Both the position numbers and the translations under genes were made by a program. The notes beneath the pieces are model-generated. The model was not told where the DNA came from, did no database searches, and worked only from the letters and a program-made list of their open reading frames with translations. 64,000 nt of DNA from Pseudolabrys sp. Root1462 (GTDB taxonomy: Bacteria > Pseudomonadota > Alphaproteobacteria > Rhizobiales > Xanthobacteraceae), in contig NZ_LMFS01000001.1 of NCBI RefSeq assembly GCF_001426945.1, positions 665,151 through 729,150 of the forward strand, given 5' to 3'. Below, in pieces: positions 9,047 through 18,746 of this stretch; position 1 is the first letter of the stretch, and every line of letters starts with the position of its first letter.

Positions 9047-12000
9047 ATGTCGAAGCCCGAACGCGATTATTCCGAGACCCTGTTCCTGCCGCAGACGGAA
9101 TTTCCGATGCGCGCCGGCCTGCCGCAGAAGGAGCCCGAGCTGCTCAAGCGCTGGGAGGAGACGGACCTCTATGCCCAGCTCCGCGCCGAGGCCAAGGGCC
9201 GCGAGAAGTTCGTGCTGCATGACGGTCCGCCCTACGCCAACGGCAACATCCACATCGGTCACGCGCTCAACAAGATCCTCAAGGACGTGGTGACGCGCAG
9301 CCAGCAGATGCTGGGCTTCGACTCCAATTACGTGCCGGGCTGGGACTGCCACGGCCTGCCGATCGAATGGAAGATCGAGGAAGAGAACTACCGCTCCAAG
9401 AACAAGCAGAAGCCGAACTTCTCCGATCCGGCAGCGATGGTGGCGTTCCGCCAGGAATGCCGCGCCTATGCGCAGAAGTGGCTCGACGTGCAGCGCGAGG
9501 AGTTCAAGCGGCTCGGCGTCGAGGGCGACTGGGATCATCCCTATACGACGATGAGCTATCCGGCCGAGGCGCAGATCGCGCGCGAACTGATGAAGTTCGC
9601 CGCCAACGGTTTGTTGTATCGCGGCTCGAAGCCGGTGATGTGGTCGGTCGTTGAAAAGACCGCGCTCGCCGAAGCTGAGATCGAGTACGAAGATTACACC
9701 AGCGATACGGTGTGGGTGAAGTTTCCGGTCGTCAACGGCTCGGGCGACCTGGCGCAGGCCGCCGTGGTCATCTGGACCACGACACCGTGGACGCTGCCGG
9801 GCAATCGCGCCGTCTCGTTCTCACCAAAGATCAGCTACGGACTCTACAAGGTCACCGACGCTGCGCCGGAGAACTGGGCGAAGTTCGGCGATCTGTTCAT
9901 TCTTGCTGAAAATCTCGCCGGCGAAGTGTTCAAGCAGGCCAAGGTCGCGGCCTATGACAAGATCGCCGACGTTTCGGCCGAGATGCTGGCGTCAATGACG
10001 CTGAAGCATCCGTTCGCCGGCAAAGGTTACGACTTCCAGGTGCCGCTGCTCGCCGGCGATCACGTCACCGACGACGCCGGCACCGGCTTTGTGCACACGG
10101 CGCCGGGCCATGGCCGCGAAGACTTCGAGGTGTGGATGGACAACAAGGCCGCGTTAGAGGCGCGCGGCATCAGTTCGGCCATTCCCTACACCGTCGATGA
10201 GAACGGCGCGCTGACCGCGCAGGCGCCCGGCTTCGAGGGCAAGCGCGTCATCAACGACAAGGGCGAGAAGGGCGACGCCAACAACACCGTGATCGCCGCG
10301 CTGGCCGACGCCGGCATGATCATCGCGCGCGGCCGTCTCAAGCATCAGTATCCGCATTCCTGGCGCTCGAAGAAGCCGATCATCTTCCGCAACACGCCGC
10401 AGTGGTTCATCGCCATGAACCAAGCCTTCGTCGGCGCGTCGTCGGTCGCCGCGATCGCGGCCACGCCGCAAGGCGTCGCGTCAAACGACCAGCGCACCTT
10501 GCGCGAACGCGCGCTGGACGCCATCGCCAAGACCCGCTGGGTGCCGGCCGCGGGCGAGAACCGCATCAACGGCATGATCTCGGGCCGCCCCGACTGGGTG
10601 ATCTCGCGCCAGCGCGCCTGGGGCGTGCCGATCGCGGTATTCATCAAGGAAAAGCCGGACGGCACGGTCGATATCCTGCAGGATCCGGAAGTTGAACTGC
10701 GCATCGTCGAGGCGTTCGAGGCCGAAGGCGCCGATGCCTGGTACAAGGAAGGCGCGCGCGAGCGTTTCCTCGGGCCGAAACTGTCCGCCGATGCGTGGAA
10801 GAAGGTCGACGACATCTGTGACGTCTGGTTCGATTCAGGTTCGACGCACGCGTTCGTGCTCGACGATCCCGTGCATTTCCCGCAGCTTGCCGGCATCAAG
10901 CGCAAAGTCGATGGCGGCGACGACACCGTGATGTATCTGGAAGGCTCCGACCAGCATCGCGGCTGGTTTCATTCGTCGCTGCTCGAGAGCTGCGGCACGC
11001 GCGGACGTGCGCCGTTCGATGTCGTGCTGACGCATGGCTTCGTGCTCGACGAGAACGGCCGCAAGATGTCGAAGTCGCTCGGCAACGTCGTGGCGCCGCA
11101 GGATGTCATCAAGCAGTCCGGCGCCGATATCCTGCGCATGTGGGTCTGCGCGTCGGATTATGCCGACGACCTGCGCATCGGTCCTGAAATTCTCAAGACC
11201 ACGGCCGATACCTATCGCAAGCTGCGCAACACGATCCGCTGGATGCTCGGCTCGCTGGCGCATTTCCATGACGACGAGCGCGTCAAGGCGGAGAACATGC
11301 CGGAGCTGGAGCGCCTGATGCTCCATCGTCTGGTCGAACTCGACGAGATCGTGCGCAAGGCCTACGCCGATTTCGACTACAAGAAGATCTTCGCGGCGCT
11401 GTCGGCCTTCATGACGTCGGATCTGTCGGCGTTCTATTTCGACATCCGCAAGGACGCCTTGTATTGCGATCCCTATTCATCGATGACACGCAAGGCGTCG
11501 CTCACGGTGATCGATTATCTGTTCCGCTGCACGGTGACGTGGCTGGCGCCGATGCTGTGCTTCACCGCCGAGGAGGCCTGGCTGTCGCGTTATGGCGCCG
11601 ATGCCAAATCGGTGCATCTGGAGCCGTTCCCGAAGGTGCTGGCGGCCTGGCGCGACGACAAGCTGGCCGAGAAGTGGCGCAAGGTGCGCGCGGTGCGCCG
11701 CGTCGTCACCGGCGCCATCGAAATCGAGCGCGCGGGGAAACGCATCGGCTCCTCGCTCGAGGCGCATCCGATCGTGCATGTGTCGAACGGCGAACTCTAC
11801 GAGGCGGTGCTCGATGTCGATCTCGCCGAGATCTGCATCACGTCGGCGCTGACCTTGGTGACCGACGAAGGCCCGGCCAATGCGTTCCGCTCGCCGGACG
11901 TGCCGGGCGTCGCCGTCATCTCCAATCTCGCCGAGGGCACCAAATGCGCGCGGTCGTGGAAGATCCTCACCACGATCGGCGCCGATCCGGAGTACCCGGA

Positions 12001-12064
12001 CGTCAGCCCGCGCGACGCTCAGGCGCTGCGCGAGTGGGAGACGATGAAGAAGGCGGCGGAGTAA
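9047..12064 (+). CDS. ileS: Isoleucyl-tRNA synthetase
   Basis: A 1005-residue class I aminoacyl-tRNA synthetase that charges tRNA-Ile and edits misactivated valine. Visible are the HIGH signature in [17 protein letters not shown] (about residue 66), the CP1 editing domain with [16 protein letters not shown] and [14 protein letters not shown], the [16 protein letters not shown] block, the KMSKS loop in [12 protein letters not shown] and a C-terminal anticodon-binding domain. The C-terminal cysteine zinc finger of E. coli IleS is not obvious. Start is ATG at 9047; no T-box leader is visible, as expected outside Firmicutes. It is followed by a repeat element and lspA in the same direction. Confidence 0.97.
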   Translation: MSKPERDYSETLFLPQTEFPMRAGLPQKEPELLKRWEETDLYAQLRAEAKGREKFVLHDGPPYANGNIHIGHALNKILKDVVTRSQQMLGFDSNYVPGWDCHGLPIEWKIEEENYRSKNKQKPNFSDPAAMVAFRQECRAYAQKWLDVQREEFKRLGVEGDWDHPYTTMSYPAEAQIARELMKFAANGLLYRGSKPVMWSVVEKTALAEAEIEYEDYTSDTVWVKFPVVNGSGDLAQAAVVIWTTTPWTLPGNRAVSFSPKISYGLYKVTDAAPENWAKFGDLFILAENLAGEVFKQAKVAAYDKIADVSAEMLASMTLKHPFAGKGYDFQVPLLAGDHVTDDAGTGFVHTAPGHGREDFEVWMDNKAALEARGISSAIPYTVDENGALTAQAPGFEGKRVINDKGEKGDANNTVIAALADAGMIIARGRLKHQYPHSWRSKKPIIFRNTPQWFIAMNQAFVGASSVAAIAATPQGVASNDQRTLRERALDAIAKTRWVPAAGENRINGMISGRPDWVISRQRAWGVPIAVFIKEKPDGTVDILQDPEVELRIVEAFEAEGADAWYKEGARERFLGPKLSADAWKKVDDICDVWFDSGSTHAFVLDDPVHFPQLAGIKRKVDGGDDTVMYLEGSDQHRGWFHSSLLESCGTRGRAPFDVVLTHGFVLDENGRKMSKSLGNVVAPQDVIKQSGADILRMWVCASDYADDLRIGPEILKTTADTYRKLRNTIRWMLGSLAHFHDDERVKAENMPELERLMLHRLVELDEIVRKAYADFDYKKIFAALSAFMTSDLSAFYFDIRKDALYCDPYSSMTRKASLTVIDYLFRCTVTWLAPMLCFTAEEAWLSRYGADAKSVHLEPFPKVLAAWRDDKLAEKWRKVRAVRRVVTGAIEIERAGKRIGSSLEAHPIVHVSNGELYEAVLDVDLAEICITSALTLVTDEGPANAFRSPDVPGVAVISNLAEGTKCARSWKILTTIGADPEYPDVSPRDAQALREWETMKKAAE

Positions 12065-12066
12065 CA

Positions 12067-12156
12067 ATGGTCGTCCCCGCGCAGGCCGTGGCTCGCGCCT
12101 TGCCGAACTGCGACGACGCAGCGTATGGGTCCCCGCTTGCGCGGGGACGACGGTCT
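12067..12156. repeat. Intergenic repeat, copy C2, filling the ileS-lspA gap
   Basis: The whole spacer between the ileS stop and the lspA start consists of this element: gtccccgcgcaggc at the left and a gggtccccgcttgcgcggggacgac hairpin region at the right. Its terminal ggggacgac lies 7 or more bases upstream of the lspA ATG and may stand in for a ribosome-binding site. Confidence 0.6.
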
Positions 12157-12158
12157 AA

Positions 12159-12674
12159 ATGAATCTCAAATCCTATCTCGCCGGGCCGCTCACCGCTTTC
12201 GGCGTCACCGTCGCCGCGCTGGCCCTGGTCATCGACCAGGCCTCCAAGCTCTACCTCGTGTTCGTGCACGACCTCGACGCCAATCCGATCCGGCTCGGGC
12301 CGTTCTTCGACTTCGTGCTGACCCGCAACTACGGCATCAGCTACGGCCTGCTGCAGATGCCGGGCGAGGCCGGGCAGTGGGCGCTGGTCGGCTTCAAGCT
12401 GCTGGCGGTGCTCCTACTCTGGGTGTGGCTGGCCAAGGCCGAGGACCGGCTGACGGCGCTGTCGCTCGGCCTGATCATCGGCGGGGCGGCCGGCAATACC
12501 GTCGACCGCCTGCTCCATGGCTGGGTGGTCGATTTCGTGTTTTTTCACGTTTCCGGGGCAGGTTGGCAGTTCAAATGGTTCGTTTTTAACCTCGCCGACG
12601 TGGCCATCGTTGCCGGGGTGGCGGGTCTGCTGTATGAGTCCTTCTTCGGCGGACGTGCCGTAAAAGCGCCCTGA
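12159..12674 (+). CDS. lspA: Lipoprotein signal peptidase (signal peptidase II)
   Basis: A 171-residue inner-membrane aspartyl protease that cleaves signal peptides from diacylglyceryl-modified prolipoproteins. Four hydrophobic segments are visible. The two catalytic aspartates are in AAGNTVDRLLHG (about residue 115) and VVDFVFFHV (about 128). The NxGxAF-like motif reads RNYGISYGLL, a variant I believe is usual in alphaproteobacteria. Start is ATG at 12159. The upstream gap is entirely a repeat element, so the gene is either co-transcribed from ileS through that element or uses a promoter inside ileS. Confidence 0.95.
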   Translation: MNLKSYLAGPLTAFGVTVAALALVIDQASKLYLVFVHDLDANPIRLGPFFDFVLTRNYGISYGLLQMPGEAGQWALVGFKLLAVLLLWVWLAKAEDRLTALSLGLIIGGAAGNTVDRLLHGWVVDFVFFHVSGAGWQFKWFVFNLADVAIVAGVAGLLYESFFGGRAVKAP

Positions 12675-12749
12675 TCCCAAGGCAATAGGCCGGGTCAGGT
12701 GAGTTTGGTGCCCAATCCGGCGGACACCCGAACAGAAGGGGCAAGTTCC

Positions 12750-13472
12750 ATGATCGCTCGTCGCTCCTCCCGTCAGGCCGCTTTGGCGGCGCTGGTTCTC
12801 GGCTTCTCCGTTGCTGCGCTGGCCATGCCGGCGCGCGCCGCCGATGCCGGCGACGACCGGCCGTGGGATTCCAAGATGATCGGCAACCTTCTGGAAGGCC
12901 TCGGCCTGCAGTCGCCGAACAAGGATACGATCGTCTACCAGGAGCGCGCGCCGCTGGTCATTCCGCCGTCCACCGATCTGCCGACGCCGGAGAAGTCCGA
13001 CGCCGCGATCGCCGGCAACCCGGCCTGGCCGAAGGACCCCGACATCGCCCGTAAGCGGGAAGAGGCCAAGCGCGCCCGCGTCGAGGCGATGAAGTCGGCA
13101 GACGCCAAGTTCCGTGACGAAAACCGAGTTCTCAACCCGAGCGAGATGACGCCCGGCGTCAGCGCCACCAATCGCATGCCGACCGTCGGCACCGGGAACC
13201 GCACCGCCGGCACCTTCAGCGAATCCAATCAGCGGCTGACGCCGTCGCAGCTCGGCTATAACGGCGGCATGTTCGGCAGCCTGTTCGGCGGCAAGAACGA
13301 CGATGAACAGGCGCGCTTCACCGGCGAGCCGCCGCGCGCGTCGCTGACCGACCCGCCGGTCGGCTATCAGACGCCGTCCGCCGATCAGCCCTACGCCGCC
13401 GGCGGCGATCGGGACAAGGCGCCGAAGGCGACCAATTACCTGGAAAGCAAGGGCGGTGACATCCAGCACTGA
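12750..13472 (+). CDS. Conserved exported hypothetical protein
   Basis: A 240-residue protein of unknown function. The first 30 residues form a clear Sec signal peptide (MIARRSS..., hydrophobic core, AMPARA before the mature ADAGDD). The mature part is rich in Pro, Asp and Asn with no recognisable domain; a Lys/Arg/Glu-rich helix lies near residues 95-120 (ARKREEAKRARVEAMKSADAK) and a Gly-rich NGGMFGSLFGGK patch near 170-185. Start is chosen at ATG 12750 because GAAGGGG precedes it by about 8 bases and the signal peptide begins there; a GTG at 12699 would bury the signal. It lies between lspA and the M16 pair in the same direction. Confidence 0.72.
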   Translation: MIARRSSRQAALAALVLGFSVAALAMPARAADAGDDRPWDSKMIGNLLEGLGLQSPNKDTIVYQERAPLVIPPSTDLPTPEKSDAAIAGNPAWPKDPDIARKREEAKRARVEAMKSADAKFRDENRVLNPSEMTPGVSATNRMPTVGTGNRTAGTFSESNQRLTPSQLGYNGGMFGSLFGGKNDDEQARFTGEPPRASLTDPPVGYQTPSADQPYAAGGDRDKAPKATNYLESKGGDIQH

Positions 13473-13595
13473 CGCGGACCTCGGCCCGCTGCGCGGGCCG
13501 CTCGCCGCATTCGTTGCTTGAGGGCCGCCGCGTTCCAGGACTCTGAGCTGTCGCAAGCGGGGCGACGCCACCTCTAACGCCATAGGGTCTGCTTC

Positions 13596-15029
13596 GTGGA
13601 CTTCAGAAAATTCGTCGAACGCGCAGGCGCTGTGACCATGGCGGCTGCGGTTACGCTTTTGCTATGCCCGGCCGGAGCCGGCGCGGCCGAACAATCCGGG
13701 CCGAAGATCTCCGACTTCAAACTCGACAACGGTCTCGAACTCGTCGTCATCCCCGATCACCGCGCGCCGGTGATCACGCACATGATCTGGTACAAGGTCG
13801 GCGCCGCCGACGAGACGGCCGGCAAGTCGGGGCTCGCGCATTTTCTCGAACATCTGATGTTCAAGGGCACCGCCATGCACCCGGCCGGGCAGTTCTCGTC
13901 CGTGGTCGCGCGCATGGGCGGCCAGGAAAACGCTTTCACCTCGAGCGACTACACCGGGTATTACCAGCGCGTGCCGAGCGAGAAGCTCGAGGAAGTGATG
14001 GGCTTCGAAGCCGATCGCATGACCGGTCTCGTGCTGACCGACGCGGTGGTGCTGCCTGAGCGCGATGTCATCCTCGAAGAGCGCAATCAGCGCATGGAGA
14101 ACAACCCGCGCGCCCGCCTCGGCGAGCAGATGGACGCCGCGCTGTTTCTGAATTCGCCCTATGGCCGGCCGGTGATCGGCTGGCGCCACGAGATGGAAGG
14201 GCTGACCAAGGACGACGCCATCGGCTTCTATCGCCGCTTCTACGGACCGAACAACGCGGTCGTGGTCGTGGCCGGCGATGTCGACCCGCAGCAGGCGCTG
14301 GCCTTCGCCAAGCAGACCTACGGCAAGCTCAAGCCGCACGCCGACATCGCGCCGCGCGCGCGCCCGCTGGAGCCGCCGCCGGCGGCGGTGCGTTCGCTGA
14401 CATTGGCCGATCCGCGCGTCGAACAGCCGACGCTGCAGCGTTCGTATCTGGTGCCGTCGTTCCACACCGCCAAGCCTGGCGAATCCGAGGCGCTCGAAGT
14501 GCTGGCGCATATTCTCGGCGCCGGCTCGAACAGCCGGCTCTATCGCGCGCTGGTCGTCGACAAGCATGTCGCCGTGAGCGCCGGCGCCTATTACGATTCC
14601 TCCGCCTACGACATGTCGAAGTTCGGCGTTTACGGTGCGCCGGTCGAAGGCGTGAGCCTCACCGATCTCGAAAGCGCGACCGATGCGGTGATCGCCGAGG
14701 TCATCGACAAGGGCGTGACCGCCGACGAGCTCGACCGCTCGAAATCGCGGCTGGTGGCCGACGCCATTTATGCCCAGGACAATCAGGCGACCATGGCGCG
14801 CTGGTACGGCCAGGCGCTGATGACCGGCGCCACCGTCGCCGATGTGCAGTCGTGGCCGGATCGCATCCGCGCCGTCACCGCGGCGCAGGTGCAGAACGCA
14901 GCGCGGCAGTGGCTCGAAAGGATCCGTTCGGTGACCGGCTATCTGGTCAAGGACACGGGACCTGCCGTCAACAAGGCGGAGCGGACGGCGCCGGCCAAAT
15001 CCGGCAGCACCGGGGAGAAGCGGTCATGA
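13596..15029 (+). CDS. Zinc metalloprotease, M16 family (catalytic subunit)
   Basis: A 477-residue exported peptidase. A signal peptide (about residues 1-31, ending AGAGAA) is followed by the M16 catalytic domain: inverted zinc motif HFLEH at GLAHFLEHLMFKGT (about residue 84), with the third zinc ligand expected in the LEERNQRMENNP segment about 75 residues later, then two M16_C domains. The GTG at 13596 has an AGGG about 7 bases upstream; an ATG at 13638 is an alternative inside the signal peptide. Its TGA overlaps the start of the second M16 gene (ATGA). Bacterial periplasmic M16 proteases act as heterodimers in which only one chain carries HxxEH; this one is the active chain. Confidence 0.92.
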   Translation: MDFRKFVERAGAVTMAAAVTLLLCPAGAGAAEQSGPKISDFKLDNGLELVVIPDHRAPVITHMIWYKVGAADETAGKSGLAHFLEHLMFKGTAMHPAGQFSSVVARMGGQENAFTSSDYTGYYQRVPSEKLEEVMGFEADRMTGLVLTDAVVLPERDVILEERNQRMENNPRARLGEQMDAALFLNSPYGRPVIGWRHEMEGLTKDDAIGFYRRFYGPNNAVVVVAGDVDPQQALAFAKQTYGKLKPHADIAPRARPLEPPPAAVRSLTLADPRVEQPTLQRSYLVPSFHTAKPGESEALEVLAHILGAGSNSRLYRALVVDKHVAVSAGAYYDSSAYDMSKFGVYGAPVEGVSLTDLESATDAVIAEVIDKGVTADELDRSKSRLVADAIYAQDNQATMARWYGQALMTGATVADVQSWPDRIRAVTAAQVQNAARQWLERIRSVTGYLVKDTGPAVNKAERTAPAKSGSTGEKRS

Positions 15030-16351
15030 TGCGGCTCCTGGGTTTCATCGGCGGCGCGCTGACGCTCGCGCTCGTTCAGGCCGCGCCGGCTGGCGCGATG
15101 ACGATCGAGAAGATCGTCAGCCCCAAAGGCATCACCGCCTGGCTGGTGCGTGAGAAGGCCGTGCCGCTGGTTGCGCTGAACTATGCGTTCAAAGGCGGCG
15201 CGGCGCAGGATCCGGCCGGCAAGAGCGGCACCGCCAATCTGGTGGCCGACACGCTCGACGAAGGCGCCGGCGACCTCGACAGCAAGGCGTTTCACGACCG
15301 GATCGAGCGTCACGCCATCGAGCTGTCGTTCAACGCCTCGCGCGACGAATTCCGCGGTTCGCTGCGTGTGCTCAACGAGCATCGCGACGAGGCCTTCGAT
15401 CTGCTGCGCAAGGCGTTGACCGAGCCGCGTTTCGAACCGTCCGCGGTCGAGCGCGTGCGCGGCCAGGAACTGGCGGGACTGCGCCGCGAGACCACCAACC
15501 CGAACAGCATCGCCGGCCGCATCTGGTGGGAGACCGCGTTCCCCGGCCATCCTTACAGCTTCGAGACCAAGGGTTCGCTCGAGACCGTGCCGGCGATCAC
15601 GCCGGACGATCTGCGCGACTTCACCAAGCGCGTCTTCGCCCGCAACGGACTGACCGTCTCGATCGTCGGCGACATCGATGAGAAGACCGCCGGCGAGATG
15701 ATCGACAAGGCCTTCGCCGCGCTGCCGGCGGCGAACGACCTCAAGCCGGTCGCCGACGTCAAGCCGAAGGGCCTCGGCCGGCGCATCGTCGCCGAACTCG
15801 ACGTGCCGCAGGCCGTGGTGATGTTCGGCGGTCCCGGCCTTGGGCGCCACGATCCGGATTTCATGGCGGCCTATATCGTCAATCACATCCTCGGCGGCGG
15901 CTCGTTCTCGTCGCGACTCTACAAGGAAGTGCGCGAGAAGCGCGGCCTTGCCTACGGCGTGTCGGAGAACCTCGCCTGGTTCGACCACACCGCGCTGATC
16001 ATGGGCGGCACCGCGACCCGCGCCGACCGAACCGCCGAGGCGCTGGCGATCATCGAGACCGAGACCAAGAAGATGGCCGAGGAGGGCCCGACCGCCGACG
16101 AACTCGCGGCGGCCAAGGACTATCTCAAGGGCGCCTATGCGCTGTCGCTCGACACCTCGTCGAAGATCGCGGCGCAGCTCACGCAGATCCAGCTCGACAG
16201 GCTCGGCATCGACTACATCCAGCGCCGCAGCGCCATGATTGACGCGGTGACGCTCGACGACGCCAAGCGCGTCGCCAAGCGGATCTACGGCAGCGGCATG
16301 CTGGTGACGGTCGCCGGCCGGCCGAAGGGGCTGGCCTCGAGCACGCAGTGA
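15026..16351 (+). CDS. M16 family peptidase homologue lacking the zinc motif (partner subunit)
   Basis: A 441-residue exported protein with an N-terminal signal peptide (ending APAGA) and the full M16 fold, including GGGSFSSRLYKEVREKRGLAYGV, the family R/Y region of M16_C. Where the active chain has HFLEH, this one reads GTANLVADTLDEGAG, so no zinc can be bound. This matches the beta-like, non-catalytic chain of two-gene M16 enzymes, which completes the substrate chamber. Start is ATG 15026 (or ATG 15029) overlapping the stop of the catalytic gene, a strong sign of coupled translation and a 1:1 complex. Confidence 0.9.
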   Translation: MMRLLGFIGGALTLALVQAAPAGAMTIEKIVSPKGITAWLVREKAVPLVALNYAFKGGAAQDPAGKSGTANLVADTLDEGAGDLDSKAFHDRIERHAIELSFNASRDEFRGSLRVLNEHRDEAFDLLRKALTEPRFEPSAVERVRGQELAGLRRETTNPNSIAGRIWWETAFPGHPYSFETKGSLETVPAITPDDLRDFTKRVFARNGLTVSIVGDIDEKTAGEMIDKAFAALPAANDLKPVADVKPKGLGRRIVAELDVPQAVVMFGGPGLGRHDPDFMAAYIVNHILGGGSFSSRLYKEVREKRGLAYGVSENLAWFDHTALIMGGTATRADRTAEALAIIETETKKMAEEGPTADELAAAKDYLKGAYALSLDTSSKIAAQLTQIQLDRLGIDYIQRRSAMIDAVTLDDAKRVAKRIYGSGMLVTVAGRPKGLASSTQ

Positions 16352-16404
16352 AACTTTTGTGGAGCGGACGCGTTAGGCCTCTCGGGTCTTCCCATTAACT
16401 CATT

Positions 16405-16525
16405 TCGGTCATGGCCGGGCATAGCCCGTCGAAGACGGGCCTCAACGCCCCTTTTGTCCCGGCCATCCACGTCTTATTACTTTTGTCCTGTGATGTAAGA
16501 CGTGGATGCCCGCAACAAGCGTGGG
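16405..16525. repeat. Intergenic imperfect palindrome between the M16 pair and pgi
   Basis: The gap holds ggccgggcatagcccgtcgaagacgggc, a copy-like cccggccatccacgtctta, then acgtggatgcccgc, together forming nested inverted repeats (ggccggg/cccggcc and acgtctta/taagacgt). It resembles the other intergenic elements in the window but is less well conserved. The downstream end abuts the pgi leader. Confidence 0.5.
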
Positions 16526-16548
16526 TATGACGCTGGAGAATTCCAACC

Positions 16549-17865
16549 ATGCCTCTGATCCAATCCATCGACAGCGCGCTTCACACCAACATCGGCCAGC
16601 ACGGCGTCCCGACCGAGGCGCTGGACGCCGCGCTGGCGCGTACCGAGGCCGCGCTCGACTGGCTGCGCGCCCGCCATGCCGATGGCGGCCTGCCGCTGCT
16701 GCAACTGCCGGCAACCCACAGCGATCTGCCGGAATTGCGGGATCGCGCTGTCGCGCTTGCCGACCGCGCGACGGACATCGTGCTCTTGGGTACCGGCGGC
16801 TCCAGCCTTGGCGGCCAGACCTTGGCGCAACTCGCCGGCTACATGGTGCCGGGCGTCGGCGCGCTGCGCGCCGGACCGCGGCTGCACTTCATGGACAATC
16901 TCGATCCGGACTCGTTCGGCTCGCTGCTTAAGCACCTGCCGCTGCAGACCTCGCGTTTCGTCTCGATCTCGAAATCGGGAGGCACCGGCGAGACCTTGAT
17001 GCAGACGATTGCCGTGCTGTCGGCGCTGCACGAGGCGAGCCTCGGGCCACGCATTCCGGACATTTTCCTCGGCCTGTCCGAACCGGCAAAGCCGGGCAAG
17101 AAAAACAGCCTGCGTGAATTGCTCGGTCAATACAAAGTACCGATGCTCGATCATCACACCGGCGTCGGCGGCCGCTTCTCGGTGCTCACCAATGTCGGCC
17201 TGTTGCCGGCGGCGATGCTCGGTCTCGACGTCGTGGCGATCCGCGAGGGCGCCTCGCTGGCGCTGAAGCCGGTGCTCGACAAGAGGCCGGCGAAGGAAGT
17301 GCCGGCCGCACTCGGCGCCGCGTTGTCGGTGGCGCTGGCCGAGACCAAGAACAAAGGCATCAGCGTCGTCATGGCCTATGCCGACAGGCTGGAGCGCTTC
17401 ACCCGCTGGTACGTGCAGCTCTGGGCCGAAAGCCTCGGCAAGGACGGCAAGGGCACGACGCCGATCGGCGCGCTCGGCCCGGTCGACCAGCACAGCCAGC
17501 TGCAACTGTTCATCGCCGGACCGCGCGACAAGCTGTTCACCGTCATCACCACGGACCGCGCCGGCAAGGGCCCGCGCATGGACAAGAAACTGTCCGAGGT
17601 CGCCGGCGAGCCGGGCTTTGGCGGCAAGACGATCGGCGATCTGGTTGGCGCGCAAGGCCGCGCCACCGCGGAGACCTTGGCCAAGAACGGTTGCCCGGTT
17701 CGTACCATGCACGTGCCGCAAATCGACGAAGAGAGCATGGGCGAACTGTTGATGCATTTCATGCTCGAGACCATCATCGCCGCGCATCTGTTGGGCGTCG
17801 ATGCCTTCGACCAGCCGGCGGTGGAAGAGGGCAAGGTGCTCGCCAAGAAATATCTGACGGCGTGA
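16549..17865 (+). CDS. pgi: Glucose-6-phosphate isomerase (short form)
   Basis: A 438-residue SIS-fold isomerase interconverting glucose 6-phosphate and fructose 6-phosphate. Two SIS domains are visible: LLGTGGSSLGGQTL (about residue 78) with SISKSGGTGETL (about 142), and GGRFSVLTNVGLLPAAML (about 203) in the second half, with WAESLGKDGKG, GPVDQHSQLQLFIAGP and a C-terminal EGKVLAKKYL carrying the expected Lys. It is about 100 residues shorter than the E. coli enzyme (549) but keeps the catalytic blocks, so it is a compact family form rather than a truncation. Start is ATG 16549. The DUF1330 gene follows 4 bases after the stop. Confidence 0.93.
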   Translation: MPLIQSIDSALHTNIGQHGVPTEALDAALARTEAALDWLRARHADGGLPLLQLPATHSDLPELRDRAVALADRATDIVLLGTGGSSLGGQTLAQLAGYMVPGVGALRAGPRLHFMDNLDPDSFGSLLKHLPLQTSRFVSISKSGGTGETLMQTIAVLSALHEASLGPRIPDIFLGLSEPAKPGKKNSLRELLGQYKVPMLDHHTGVGGRFSVLTNVGLLPAAMLGLDVVAIREGASLALKPVLDKRPAKEVPAALGAALSVALAETKNKGISVVMAYADRLERFTRWYVQLWAESLGKDGKGTTPIGALGPVDQHSQLQLFIAGPRDKLFTVITTDRAGKGPRMDKKLSEVAGEPGFGGKTIGDLVGAQGRATAETLAKNGCPVRTMHVPQIDEESMGELLMHFMLETIIAAHLLGVDAFDQPAVEEGKVLAKKYLTA

Positions 17866-17869
17866 CGCC

Positions 17870-18169
17870 ATGCCCGCTTATGTCATCTCCGAAGTGCGCA
17901 TCCTCGACGAGGATCTGATCCACAATTACCGCGATCGCGCTGCGGCCAGCATCGAGAAATACGGCGGCCGCTATCTGGTGCGCTCCGGAGCCGTGGAGCT
18001 GGTCGAGGGCGAGCGCGATCGCGACCGGCAATTCATCATCGTCGAATTTCCCGACATGGCGAAGGCGCGGGAATGGTACCGCTCGCCGGAATACGCTGCG
18101 GCGCTGGAATTCCGCTACGCCGCGCTCGACCGGACTTTGGTGTTTGCCGAAGGGGTCGGCGAGGGCTGA
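17870..18169 (+). CDS. DUF1330 domain protein
   Basis: A 99-residue protein of the DUF1330 family, a ferredoxin-like (dimeric alpha/beta barrel) fold. The family pattern AYVISEVRILDEDLIHNYRDRAAASI..GGRYLVRSG and the closing FPDMAKAREWYRSPEYAAALEFR are clear. Function is unknown. It starts 4 bases after pgi ends and is probably co-transcribed with it. The length is normal for the family. Confidence 0.9.
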   Translation: MPAYVISEVRILDEDLIHNYRDRAAASIEKYGGRYLVRSGAVELVEGERDRDRQFIIVEFPDMAKAREWYRSPEYAAALEFRYAALDRTLVFAEGVGEG

Positions 18170-18175
18170 GGCTCT

Positions 18176-18318
18176 GTCATTCCGGGGCGCGCCGGCAGGC
18201 GCGAACCCGGAATTCCGGCGCAGCGCCTGCTTTTTTGTACGCGCCTCTGTTTTTAATCGCCTGCAGGGGATATGGATTTCCGGGTTCGCTTGCCGTGCAA
18301 GCGCCCCGGAATGACGAA
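18176..18318. repeat. Intergenic palindrome, type B copy 1 (gtcattccggggcgc / gcgccccggaatgac)
   Basis: A long inverted repeat: tcattccggggcgcgccggcaggcgcgaacccggaat on the left is mirrored by atttccgggttcgcttgccgtgcaagcgccccggaatgac on the right. It occupies the whole gap up to the arfB start codon. Part-copies occur at 27040-27086 and 35124-35228. Confidence 0.7.
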
Positions 18319-18321
18319 GTC

Positions 18322-18741
18322 ATGCACCGCGTCACGAACTCCATCAGCATCGACGACAGCGAACTCGAGGAAAGCTTCGTGCGGTCCTCGGGACCCGGCG
18401 GGCAGAACGTCAACAAGGTGTCGTCGGCGGTGCAGCTTCGCTTCGACGCGCGACGCTCGCCCTCGCTGCCGAACGACGTCGCCATCAGGCTGATGAAGCT
18501 GGCGGGCTCGCGGCTGACCAAAGACGGCGTCATCGTTATCGTCGCCCAGGAATACCGCGACCAGTCGCGTAACCGGGCTGAGGCCCGCGAGCGGCTGTTC
18601 GAGATGATCCGCCAGGCGGCGGTCAAGCCGACCGTGCGGCGCGAGACCAAGGTGCCGCGATCCGAGAAAAAGAAGCGGGTCGAGGGCAAAAAACGCCGTA
18701 GCGAGGTCAAGGCAGGGCGGGGCAAGGCGAGGTGGGATTAG
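18322..18741 (+). CDS. arfB: Alternative ribosome-rescue factor ArfB (peptidyl-tRNA hydrolase, YaeJ)
   Basis: A 139-residue release-factor-like protein that hydrolyses peptidyl-tRNA on ribosomes stalled without a stop codon. It has the catalytic GGQ in SSGPGGQNVNKVSSAVQLRFD (about residue 24) and a Lys/Arg-rich C-terminal tail (KKKRVEGKKRRSEVKAGRGK) that in ArfB enters the empty mRNA channel. It lacks the codon-recognition domains of RF1/RF2. Start is chosen at ATG 18322, immediately after the repeat; a longer in-frame extension reads through repeat DNA and is rejected. Confidence 0.93.
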   Translation: MHRVTNSISIDDSELEESFVRSSGPGGQNVNKVSSAVQLRFDARRSPSLPNDVAIRLMKLAGSRLTKDGVIVIVAQEYRDQSRNRAEARERLFEMIRQAAVKPTVRRETKVPRSEKKKRVEGKKRRSEVKAGRGKARWD

Positions 18742-18746
18742 TTCCG

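Noticed and set aside
12335-12360. Atypical NxGxAF motif in lspA (NYGISYG) as a sign of altered function
   Set aside because: Both catalytic aspartates are intact and I believe this variant is usual in alphaproteobacterial signal peptidase II, so it is not evidence of divergence.
16549-17865. Short pgi as a truncated or broken gene
   Set aside because: Both SIS domains and the catalytic blocks are present and the frame is intact, so it is a compact family member.
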